Assembly (NCBI RefSeq): GCF_007750395.1
Contig: NZ_CP036281.1
Coordinates: 5,603,001 to 5,667,000, forward strand
Direction: 5' to 3'
DNA from: Polystyrenella longa
GTDB taxonomy: Bacteria > Planctomycetota > Planctomycetia > Planctomycetales > Planctomycetaceae
Length of the DNA: 64,000 bases
Shown here: in pieces, positions 47,809-57,033 of the stretch
How positions within the stretch are numbered: the first letter of the stretch is position 1
Layout of the letters: every line of letters begins with the position of its first letter
Made by a program: the position numbers and the translations under genes
The notes under the pieces: model-generated
Told to the model about the DNA's origin: nothing
Database searches by the model: none
The model's input: the letters and a program-made list of their open reading frames with translations, nothing else

Positions 47809-50800
47809 ATGTATTTTACATCGCGTCTCACGTCATTTCTCCGTGCCCGTAAACGCCAAGCTCGTCAAAAACAAAATATCCTTCATTCATCTACGAATCC
47901 CTGTTGGAGTCAGCTAGAGCGATGCGAAGACCGCACTTTGCTATCGGCCCCCGTGGCCGATGCGGGTGGATCCTATACTTTCGAGTCAGGTGCCGCTTTT
48001 CAGTTAGACGCGTCCGCCACCTTCGATGCGGATCAAGATAACTCCACGCTCGACTACCAGTGGGATCTCGATGGAGACGGGATTTTGGGGGAGACAGGGT
48101 CCGCCGCCCTGTACGGCGATGAAGTTGGTATCAAACCTGTTTTTTCAACAGCCGATATTCCCGCTGGTTCATCCCTCTCAATTCTGCTGCAAGTCACCGA
48201 CAATTCTGAACTGTCCGACTCGGTAAGTACAACTGTTAATGTTACGTCGCTGAATGTCGATTTTGCGTTTTCTGCCAACTTTGGTAATGGTTCATCAGAC
48301 GCTGGGTATGGTGTGAGCTTTGACAGCGAAGGGAACACGATCACTGTCGGGCGATTTTCGGACGTTGTCGATTTTGACCCAGGCGCGGGAAGCACACTTC
48401 TGTCCAGCAATGGAGCTTCTGATGCGTTCATCTTCAAGCAGGATCCAGCTGGAAACCAGCTTTGGGCGAAAAATCTGGGAGGTGCCAATAATGATCGAGC
48501 GAATGGAGTCGTCGTTGATCAGTCTGGTGCGATTTACATCACGGGTTACTTTGAAGGAACCGTCGACTTTGATCCCGGAGCAAACGTCCATAATCTGACC
48601 AGCAACGGGGCCGACGACGTATTCGTGCTTAAGCTCGACAGTGCTGGTTCCTTTGTCTGGGCCCGTTCCATGGGCGGCACCGACACCGACGAAGGTGAAA
48701 AGATCACTTTAGGTTCGAACGGAGATGTCTATCTCACGGGTTTATTTGAAGGTAGTGTCGATTTCAATCCCGGTCCGGGGACTTTCACTCTTACTGCAGT
48801 CTCCGCGAGTCCCGCAGCTTTTATTACCCGCTTAAGCGGCACCGGTGATTTTGTCTGGGCGAAATCAATTGGGGCAGACAGCGAGATAAGCGCTTATGAC
48901 ATCGAAGTCGACAGCCAGGACAATGTCTTTATTACTGGACTGTTCGAAGGAACCGCTGATTTCGATCCTGGCATCGGCAGCTTCACGCTTACCAGTGGCT
49001 TCGGCGGTCTCTCTTACAACATGTACTTGGTCAGTCTGGACCAATCTGGAGACTTCAACTGGGCCTACTCTGTATTGGGCGATGGAGATTCCTACTCTGA
49101 AGGAACCACGATTGCGGTTGATAGCTCCGACAATCTCTATGTCAGTGGGTATTTCAGTTCCGAGTCTGATTTTGATTTTAGTCCGGGAACTTTTCGATTT
49201 TACGAACCGGGTGATCCGTATCCTTCCGATGATGGATACTTCATGAAGATCAGCAACAGCGGTGTTTTTCAATGGGTAAAGCCCATCATCGGTGATGATG
49301 ACGATTGGGCATATTCAATCGCTATTGACAACGAAGATCGCATTTATGTAGCTGGACTATTCGGCAGTTCTATTGATCTCGATCCTGGCCCTTCAACGTA
49401 TTACTTAACCGGAGTCGGCAGTGATGATATCTTTATAGCTCAATATGACATTGATGGTAATTTTCAATCGGGGCAACAAGTTGGGGGGACTGATCGAGAG
49501 GTGATTTCCGATTTCGCAGTCGGGGGAGCAAATGGTTTTGCTCTGACGGGACGCTACCTAGGTACTGCTGATTTTGATCCGACAGGGGGAACATATAACC
49601 TCACCAGCAATGGGAGTTATGATGCCTTCGTGGTCGTGACCGGCGCCAACACGCCCCCAACTGCGGATGCAGGTGGACCCTACCAGGTCCCCATCGGTAG
49701 TGTACTCACATTGGATGCAACGGCCACATTCGACCTCAATCAGAATGACGAAACACTGGAATATCTCTGGGACTTTGATGGTGACAATATCTTCGGAGAA
49801 ACCGGTCCTGCAGCGGAGCATGGCGACGAACTCGGGCGCAACCCAGTATTTGATACGAATGCATTCCTGGAGTCGGAAGTAATTTCTGTATCTCTGAGAG
49901 TGATCGATTCTGACGGGGCTACGGGAATAGATAGCGCCGAGATTACTGTCGAAAAGGTGATTCCAGATCTGGGCTTTGCATACATCGGAAACACAACCGA
50001 AACTGCTAGATCAACCGGTGTCGCCACGGACAGTACGGGGAATACCTATTCGATCGGTTACTACGAAGACTCGATGACGATCGATCCGTTAGCCGCCAGT
50101 CCCGATCTGATTAGTTCAGGAGGGCAGGATGCTTATCTGACGAAGCACGACTCTCAGGGAAACCTCGTGTGGATTAAGACTGTAGAAAGCTCGCAGGACG
50201 AAACCTTCCGGGGCATCGTGATCGATGAGTCGGACGAGATATTACTAACGGGAACGTTCGACAGCACGGTCGATTTCGATCCCGGTGCTGGCGTATTTGA
50301 AATGACAAGTAGCGATTCTTTAGATGTGTTTCTATTGAAACTTGATGAAAACGGAGATTTCCTCTGGGCGACATCCTTCGGCGGGCCGGGCGCAGAGACC
50401 ACCACAGGGATCACCTATGACTCAAGCGGAAATATCATCACCTATGGCATATTCGGTAATTCGATCGACCTCGACCCTTCAGGTTCCACTTTCATTCTGA
50501 ACTCAAACGGCAATTCCGATGCATTTCTGGCCGCTTACTCTTCGACAGGTTCTTTTCTATGGGGAAATCAGTTCGGTGGCAGTAACTCCGAGTACATCAC
50601 AGATGTCGATTTCGATGCGACAGGGAATATCTATTTGACGGGTGAGTTCGAGGCTACTGTCGACTTTGACCCGGGGGCCGGTACCGAAAACCTCACCAGT
50701 TTCGGATCGTCGGACATTTTTCTGGCGAAATTGACCAGCACTGGGGACTATGTCTGGGCAGAAAGATTCGGTAACAATTTAGGGGATAGCGGTCTGGGAA

Positions 50801-53784
50801 TTCTCGTTCATGATAATGGTGATCTTTATGTGACTGGAGTGTTCTCAAACGGAGTTGATTTTGATCCGGGCCCAGGATTGGTAGGAATCATCGCCGATAG
50901 TTTTCGCGACATATTTATCGCCCGATATACTCAGGCTGGTTCTTTAGTCTGGGCGCAAAGTATCGCAGGCACAACGTATGAAGTATTGCGAGACATTGAG
51001 CAAGACTCCGAGGGAAACATCTATCTCGCAGGTGAGTACGAACATTCCATCAGTTTTGAAAACGGTCCTGTAACCACTACGTTAACATCACCAACTGGTG
51101 CCAACTCTCTTTTGGTAAAAATGGATCCGGAAGGAAACTACGTTTGGGCTCTCGATTTTGAAGGAACCTATTCGAATCGAATACAGTCAATTGCGATTGA
51201 TCCCTTCGACAACATTTCAATGACGGGAATGTTTCTTGGCGATGTCGATTTTGATCCTGGGCACGGCACATTTACTCTATCTTCCGATCCCGGTATTTAT
51301 GAGCCAGACTCGGATATCTTTATCTCAAAACTGATCCAGAATGAAATTGTCCAAGAAGAACCTACTTACAAAACTCCCGAAACTCTCATTAGCTATTCAA
51401 CTCGGGGGCAGCAGCGGACCGGTGTTGCTGGCCAGCGGTCGGTGGCTGCAGCGGCGGATGGTCGGTATGTGACCACCTGGTGGAGTGATGAGGGAGACGG
51501 AGATGGTGCGGGGGTCTTCGCTCAGCTTTATCGAGCCGACGGTAGCAAAGTCGGTGGACCGTTTATCGTCAGCACAACGACTGATGAAGACCAAATCAAT
51601 CCTTCGGCTGCAATGCAAGCCGACGGGTCGTTTATGATCGCCTGGCAATCGGATAGCGATCCCGGAGCCGGAGTCAACTGGGAGATCCACGCTCAGCGAT
51701 ACCTTGCCAGTGGTCTGCTCGATGGTGGCGAGATCGCGATTAACAGCGAACTGGCTTCGAATCAGTCATTAGCTGATGTTGTATATTTGGCGAATGGTCA
51801 TTTCGTGGTCACCTGGACCGGAAAGGGACCAGGAGATGCCAACGGTATTTTCGCCCGCATCTTCGATGCGAGTGGTAACCCGCAGGGACCTGAGTTCCTC
51901 GTTAATGGAACGACAGCCGGTGCCCAGGTCAATCCGTCACTCACTGCTGATCGTGCCGGTGGGTTTGCTGCCGTGTGGCATGGTGACGGTACTGGCGATA
52001 GCAATGGTGTCTTCTTCCGTCGATTTGATCAGTTGGGTACCGCACTCTCAAGCGAAGTTCGGGTAAATCAGACGGTTGCAGGAGTGCAACAGACCGCTTC
52101 GGTTACGCAAACCAACAACGATGACTTCATCGTCGCCTGGAGTGGCGAAGGAACGGGAGATTCCAATGGTATCTTCACTCGCCGGTTAACTCCCCTGGGA
52201 GACGTTACAGGCAATGAGATTCTTGTGAATCAGACAACCGGAGGAAATCAGGTCACTCCCTCCATCACACCTGATCTTACCACCAATGGTTACCTCGTTA
52301 CCTGGTCGCATCAGAATTCAGGAAACGACTATGACATCAAACTGCGTCCGTTCAATGGAAGTGATGTGGCAACGGAGGACGAGCAGACGATCAATCAGGT
52401 GCTTGAGAACCGCCAATGGAATCCCACGATCATTCAACGTTCAACGTCCAGCGGTGATCAATACGTCCTCGCGTGGGGCGGATACGGAGATGGCGACACA
52501 GCCGGTGTCTTTACACGAGCATTAGACTCCAGTCTCAATCCCATCACTCCGGAAACCCTCGTTAGTTCTTCCACCAAAGGGCAACAACGGACGGGAGTGG
52601 GTGGACAGCATGCAGCGGCTACCGCTGCTGACGGTCGCTACGTCACGACCTGGTGGAGCGACGAAGGAGATGGCGACGGAGCCGGAGTCTTTGGTCTATT
52701 GTATCGGGCTGATGGTAGTAAAGTGGGCGGACCGTTTATCGTCAGCACAACAACAGACGAAGACCAGATTAACCCTTCAGTCGCGATGCAGGAGACGGGT
52801 CAGTTTGTCATCGTCTGGCAGACCGACGCCGATTCCGGCGCAGGAGTAAACTGGGAAATCCACGGTCAACGCTTCCTCGCCAGTGGCTTGCTCGACGGTA
52901 GCGAGTTCCTGATCAACAGTGAAACGGTATCTAACCAGACACTCGCAGATGTCGTCTATCTCGACAACGGCAGCTTTGTCGTTACCTGGACAGGAAAAGG
53001 GCCGGGCGATGCCAATGGTGTCTTTGCCCGGATCTTTGATGCAGGTGGTACCCCCCTCGGAACCGAGTTTCAAGTCAACGAAACCACTGCCGGGGCTCAA
53101 CTCAATCCATCTTTGACTGAGGATAGCGCTGGCGGCTTTGCGGTCGTCTGGCACGGAGAAGGAACGGGGGACGACAACGGCATTTTCTTTCGTCGGTTCG
53201 ACAACTCCGGTTTGCCGTTAACAAATGAGATCCTAATCAACAGCACCTCTTCTGGTCTTCAAGATTCAGCCCGCGTAACTCAAACTGCTACTGGCGATTT
53301 TATCGTGACCTGGAGTGGTGAAGGAGTGGACGACTCCGCCGGCATCTACGCCCGGCGTCTGGATCCTTCGGGTGCTTTAAGCGGGCTGGAGATCCTCGTG
53401 AATGAAGAGACGGATGGTAACCAGGTAACTCCCGCAGTTGTGGCGAACTCCACCGGCGGCGGTTTCCTCATCGTCTGGTCACATCAGAATACGGGAATTG
53501 ATTACGATATCAAATTCCGTAAATTTGACGAATCAGATTCTCCGGTCACCGCATCGCAGCTTGTGAATCAGGTGACGAAAAACAGGCAATGGAACCCAAC
53601 GATCATTCAGAGGCCGACTTCGGAGGGGAACGACTTCCTCATTATCTGGAGCGGTAACGGTGACGGCGATACCGCCGGAGTCTTCACCCGCCAGTTCACG
53701 TTTGAGGAACCAATTGAAGTCCTCTCGCTTTCTTTTGTGAGCGACGAGGTATTCGCGGAGGGGCTAGAAGAAGTGCTGGATTAA
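47809..53784 (+). CDS. Giant surface protein A with LEPR-XLL-type N-terminus
   Basis: The protein has 1991 residues from the ATG at 47809. The open frame extends to a TTG at 47674, but planctomycete proteins of this type start with a short basic leader such as RLTSFLRARKRQARQ. LERCEDRTLLSA (~residues 48-59) is the LEPR-XLL-type export/sorting motif. Two similar halves follow, each a PKD-like domain (YQWDLDGDG; YLWDFDGDN) and a run of SBBP-type beta-propeller repeats with VDFDPG turns. From ~1190 two tandem 390-residue modules occur (starting GQQRTGV, with TTWWSDEGDGDGAGVF and WEIHAQRYLASGLLDGG). The end is FEEPIEVLSLSFVSDEVFAE. The last 800 residues are shared with the minus-strand gene at 59959. 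Confidence 0.9.
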   Translation: MYFTSRLTSFLRARKRQARQKQNILHSSTNPCWSQLERCEDRTLLSAPVADAGGSYTFESGAAFQLDASATFDADQDNSTLDYQWDLDGDGILGETGSAALYGDEVGIKPVFSTADIPAGSSLSILLQVTDNSELSDSVSTTVNVTSLNVDFAFSANFGNGSSDAGYGVSFDSEGNTITVGRFSDVVDFDPGAGSTLLSSNGASDAFIFKQDPAGNQLWAKNLGGANNDRANGVVVDQSGAIYITGYFEGTVDFDPGANVHNLTSNGADDVFVLKLDSAGSFVWARSMGGTDTDEGEKITLGSNGDVYLTGLFEGSVDFNPGPGTFTLTAVSASPAAFITRLSGTGDFVWAKSIGADSEISAYDIEVDSQDNVFITGLFEGTADFDPGIGSFTLTSGFGGLSYNMYLVSLDQSGDFNWAYSVLGDGDSYSEGTTIAVDSSDNLYVSGYFSSESDFDFSPGTFRFYEPGDPYPSDDGYFMKISNSGVFQWVKPIIGDDDDWAYSIAIDNEDRIYVAGLFGSSIDLDPGPSTYYLTGVGSDDIFIAQYDIDGNFQSGQQVGGTDREVISDFAVGGANGFALTGRYLGTADFDPTGGTYNLTSNGSYDAFVVVTGANTPPTADAGGPYQVPIGSVLTLDATATFDLNQNDETLEYLWDFDGDNIFGETGPAAEHGDELGRNPVFDTNAFLESEVISVSLRVIDSDGATGIDSAEITVEKVIPDLGFAYIGNTTETARSTGVATDSTGNTYSIGYYEDSMTIDPLAASPDLISSGGQDAYLTKHDSQGNLVWIKTVESSQDETFRGIVIDESDEILLTGTFDSTVDFDPGAGVFEMTSSDSLDVFLLKLDENGDFLWATSFGGPGAETTTGITYDSSGNIITYGIFGNSIDLDPSGSTFILNSNGNSDAFLAAYSSTGSFLWGNQFGGSNSEYITDVDFDATGNIYLTGEFEATVDFDPGAGTENLTSFGSSDIFLAKLTSTGDYVWAERFGNNLGDSGLGILVHDNGDLYVTGVFSNGVDFDPGPGLVGIIADSFRDIFIARYTQAGSLVWAQSIAGTTYEVLRDIEQDSEGNIYLAGEYEHSISFENGPVTTTLTSPTGANSLLVKMDPEGNYVWALDFEGTYSNRIQSIAIDPFDNISMTGMFLGDVDFDPGHGTFTLSSDPGIYEPDSDIFISKLIQNEIVQEEPTYKTPETLISYSTRGQQRTGVAGQRSVAAAADGRYVTTWWSDEGDGDGAGVFAQLYRADGSKVGGPFIVSTTTDEDQINPSAAMQADGSFMIAWQSDSDPGAGVNWEIHAQRYLASGLLDGGEIAINSELASNQSLADVVYLANGHFVVTWTGKGPGDANGIFARIFDASGNPQGPEFLVNGTTAGAQVNPSLTADRAGGFAAVWHGDGTGDSNGVFFRRFDQLGTALSSEVRVNQTVAGVQQTASVTQTNNDDFIVAWSGEGTGDSNGIFTRRLTPLGDVTGNEILVNQTTGGNQVTPSITPDLTTNGYLVTWSHQNSGNDYDIKLRPFNGSDVATEDEQTINQVLENRQWNPTIIQRSTSSGDQYVLAWGGYGDGDTAGVFTRALDSSLNPITPETLVSSSTKGQQRTGVGGQHAAATAADGRYVTTWWSDEGDGDGAGVFGLLYRADGSKVGGPFIVSTTTDEDQINPSVAMQETGQFVIVWQTDADSGAGVNWEIHGQRFLASGLLDGSEFLINSETVSNQTLADVVYLDNGSFVVTWTGKGPGDANGVFARIFDAGGTPLGTEFQVNETTAGAQLNPSLTEDSAGGFAVVWHGEGTGDDNGIFFRRFDNSGLPLTNEILINSTSSGLQDSARVTQTATGDFIVTWSGEGVDDSAGIYARRLDPSGALSGLEILVNEETDGNQVTPAVVANSTGGGFLIVWSHQNTGIDYDIKFRKFDESDSPVTASQLVNQVTKNRQWNPTIIQRPTSEGNDFLIIWSGNGDGDTAGVFTRQFTFEEPIEVLSLSFVSDEVFAEGLEEVLD
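51373..53784 (+). repeat. Long inverted repeat, arm 1 (giant protein A modules)
   Basis: Two tandem 1170-bp units (starting near 51379 and 52549) code for the C-terminal modules and tail of giant protein A. They have closely related counterparts in opposite orientation at 59959-62372. The four units are very similar to each other, by reading translated sequence and local DNA. Confidence 0.8.
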
Positions 53785-54077
53785 TCGTCCGACTCGTTAT
53801 TTAAAATTCAAAGTAATAACAGAGTAACTTACGTCCGAATACCTTTCCTTTAACAGCCAGGTTGTGACGTTGTTCAGGAAGCATTACCTATCTCGGCAGG
53901 CGATATTCCTAGGCGTTCTATGTTCTTCCAGATGTCTGGTTGGGGAGTCAGGTATCGAAGTTACGTTTGGCAACTGAACCCCCGGCTGTTTTGAGCATGC
54001 GGGCCTAGCCAGGGAAGGGTTCGACAAAACGTTGTTAAACGCGGACTATCGATGCCTGACACTACCTGTTGGGAGAA

Positions 54078-54645
54078 TCATTTCTCGGGGCCGGCATACG
54101 TTCGCGATTTGAATGTCAGTAGGAGAATGTCCTTTCTGTAAGGTGATTCGCGGAGCCGTTCCACTTTTGCTTTGCCGATTTTAAACCGGTATCGGTTGGT
54201 GACTGGATCCGGAACACGATGAATGAGACTGTTCGCGGTTCGTGTTCCGTACAGAAAGTTGGCGAAGAGCAAACGGGGTTTGACGGCGTCCGTGATGATG
54301 GCGATGGCTTCCACCTCGCCACTTCCTACACGAATATGGCCGTCGTCCATCAGACGGGTAAACGAGAAACTGCCAGGTTCAATGTGCTGAAATCCGCCGG
54401 TCTGAATCAGAATGTCATCACTCCACAGACGAACGTAGTCTCCGCTTTCAATCCCCAATGGTTCGGCGTCCTGCGGGTGAACTTCCATGAACGTATCCGG
54501 CCAGCGAGCTTTTAAGTAGGGCTTTCGTAGTGTGTCGACGCCAGACTGCCAAGTCTCATTAACGCGACCTACGGTAAACCAGAACTCTCCCTGATCTTCC
54601 TGAGGTTTAATCCGATCGTAAAAATCGGCGAAGAGCTTTCAAAGG
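54078..54645 (-). pseudogene. C-terminal fragment of a molybdopterin oxidoreductase (arsenite oxidase/iodate reductase-like)
   Basis: The minus-strand frame is open from about 54645: EFWFTVGRVNETWQSGVD, RKPYLKARWPDTFMEVHP, then DAEPLGIESGDYVRLWS, the Mo-dinucleotide-binding domain. ITDAVKPRLLF and NSLIHRVPDPVTNRYRFK match the ends of AioA/IdrA-type catalytic subunits (DMSO reductase superfamily). Only ~190 of ~850 residues remain, so it is inactive. The neighbouring di-heme peroxidase pseudogene on the same strand fits an iodate-reductase-type cluster; the choice between Aio and Idr is inference. Confidence 0.75.
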
Positions 54646-54678
54646 CTTTTGATCAGCAGTGCTTTTCCTGATTGCGTG

Positions 54679-56183
54679 TTAAAGTGTCAACCACTTGCCG
54701 TGTACGGTGAGGCCTTCAGGAGGACCAAGCTCCAGTTTGGTCCATGCAGTCTCCGCGTCCCGACCAGTTCTCCCTGCTCGTAGCGAATGGGAGTCTGAAT
54801 TCCTGTTGTGCATATAAGGAGTGGTATGGACCAATGCTCGCAAACTAGGTGTGCGAAATTTACCCCGGTCTTCAATTCGCTTCGTGACGTAATGCAAACC
54901 ATCATCCGTAGTCGCATTTTTATAAACGTCTCGGGGAACACCTTTAGAGGTTAGTTCGTAACGGAATGTGATTTGTTTGATAGGGCTGTTAAGGAAATCG
55001 GGATATTGGGGAACACCCAGAGCATGATAGCTATCGTCACTGGCCGCTGGTCCATGGTGGCACGCGATACAATTCGCCTTGCCTGGGAACAACTCGAAGC
55101 CACGTATGGCTGATTCCGAGATGGCAGATGTTTCTCCCTGCAGGTAACGATCCAGTGGTGTATCAATACTGTTTAGTGTTCGCTGGTATGTTGCGACAGC
55201 CTGTAGGGCGTCGTTCCAACGAGGAAGATCGGCTCCGAACACATCTTCAAATCGCTCAACATAGTCGGAGATCTGCGCGAGTCGTTCTTCCCCCAATGTT
55301 GGATCGAGATTACCTGCAACAGCACCTGTCCACGCACCCGAGTTTTGGCTTTCGATACTATTCTTGGCTCCGTCCTCGTTCAATTTCCCATAATAGGCGA
55401 CATTGAGAATGGTCTGAGAATTCCGCCAATGACTTGTTCCCGGGCCACCCATCGAGATCGGTGTCTGGATAGACCCTCCTGTTCGAAAAGAATGGCAACT
55501 GTGACAGCTGGTCGAGCCGTCCGCAGACAGACGAGGATCGAAGAATAGATGTTTACCAAGTTCGGCCTTGGCTTCCGTAAAGGGGGTATCGAATGGAGCA
55601 GGTAAGGGCGAAAGTGCTCGCGACTCCCGAAATGAATTGTTCTTATCGGTGACAGGCTGGTCGTTGTTCTCAGCCTCCGCGGATTCCTTTCCCAAAGCAA
55701 CCACTTCGTAATTCGGCAAGTCCGGTGCTTCGCTATCTACCTCTGGGCTACAGATGCTTTGTAGAAACGTGACGAGCTGTTTGATTTCGGAATCCGTCAG
55801 ATGCAGCGGTTGTAAATCGGCTGTTTGATTGTGGCCTCCACCCTCGTTATATAAACGAATAACTTCTTCGAGTGTTTGCAGACTTCCACTATGCATATAG
55901 GGTGCTGTCCGCGACACTTCACGAAGCAGGGGGGGACAAAAACGACCGACATCGGCCGTTTTTAATGTAATTGCTCCGTGACCTGGATCGCTGTGAAGCT
56001 TGCGATAATTGGGTATCCCTAATACGCGGAAAAAACGACGAAATGTGATCTCTCGCTCAGGATCGTTCAACCAGGAATTATCTTCGGGAACATTCAGTTG
56101 ATGAAAAGCATGGTCGGTCTATAAAGGTTCCTGATGACAACGGACGCAATTTGCTTTAGAGCGAAACAGCTTCAGACCGGCAA
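54679..56183 (-). pseudogene. Di-heme cytochrome c peroxidase-like double gene, disrupted
   Basis: Reading the minus strand from the IS boundary at 56183, the second heme part of one peroxidase (LFRSKANCVRCHQEPL) meets an in-frame TAG at 56121-56119. The same frame continues with TDHAFHQLN to the C-terminal part of that protein (VSRTAPYMHSGSLQTLEEVI). Without a stop it runs into a second peroxidase domain (ELGKHLFFDPRLSADGSTSC with CHSCH, then NCIACHHGP and TPYMHN). So two MauG/CcpA-type domains are fused or adjacent, with one nonsense codon and a missing N-terminus. Each domain would bind two c-type hemes in the periplasm. Confidence 0.8.
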
Positions 56184-56600
56184 TGACAAACGCGAAGCAC
56201 GACCGCTCCTCACTAAAACAAAATCTATTACTCAACCACAACGGTTGTTCGCCGACAAAGGTTACGACGCGGAGTGAGCCCATGAATTCTGTCGTGAAGA
56301 CTGGAACGTGGAAAGTTGGATACCTCTGACAGTGCATCGTAAAGATAGCCAGATCAACGGCCGGTATCGCTCCCAGATAAAACAGGATAAGTTGCAGGAA
56401 AAAGGTTATGGAAAACGCTGGATTGTGGAGTCCTTCATGAGTGTATTGAAACGAACGACGGGCTCGGCTCTGTCAGCCAGATCAGAAAAAGCGCTCTTCG
56501 TGGAAGCCGGACTCCGAGTCCTGGCGTACGTCCTGCGGCGTTAGCCATCAATGAAAATACTTGTGTTTTGTTTTCAACAAGGCAAAACTGCTGCTAGAGA
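56184..56600 (+). mobile_element. Fragment of an IS5-type element
   Basis: The plus strand starts inside a transposase: NDKREARPLLTKTKS and RLFADKGYDAE match the element at 14566, then an in-frame TGA replaces a Trp codon. After a different middle (HRKDSQINGRYRSQIKQDK) the C-terminal Glu region follows (RWIVESFMSVLKRTTGS), ending at 56544. An end sequence GCAAAACTGCTGCTAGAG lies near 56580-56597. It cuts the peroxidase gene on its left. Confidence 0.75.
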
Positions 56601-56629
56601 TTGATAATAGATATTCGAAGGTCTTAGTA

Positions 56630-56977
56630 ATGCAAAAATACAAAACCGGTATCTTGTTTTCGCTCGTTATTGTTTTCCTGATAGTGGTATGTATTCGGCT
56701 CATGTGGCAAGTGACAATCCTCTCCGTCGAGAACGCATTCGTACAAGACTTCGTCTATATATTATATCTGACGGAAGATCAGGTAATTGACGGCGAGTTA
56801 ACTGCCGAGAAAGCCGCTGCTTTTGTCGAATCCTATTACCCTGTTGGCTCGAAATTGCGACCGAATACTGTGCCAGCTAAAGTTGTTGAAACGATTCGCA
56901 GTCGGGTGCTTGAGAGGATCAATAGGCTCGGGCAAGACAATGTGACAGGGGAGGAACACAAGACGGAGGGTTTGTGA
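56630..56977 (+). CDS. Small membrane protein, hypothetical
   Basis: A 115-residue protein with one N-terminal transmembrane helix (GILFSLVIVFLIVVCIRLMW) and a soluble C-terminal part (LTEDQVIDGELTAEKAAAFV). The open frame extends upstream into the IS end, but the ATG at 56630 starts just before the helix. No family recognised. It is isolated; the stop is 57 bases from the end of the convergent ketosynthase gene. Confidence 0.6.
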   Translation: MQKYKTGILFSLVIVFLIVVCIRLMWQVTILSVENAFVQDFVYILYLTEDQVIDGELTAEKAAAFVESYYPVGSKLRPNTVPAKVVETIRSRVLERINRLGQDNVTGEEHKTEGL

Positions 56978-57033
56978 ATATAGTATTGATGCAATGTTAC
57001 ATTGTCGAAAGCATTTCAGACTATAGAGAATGG

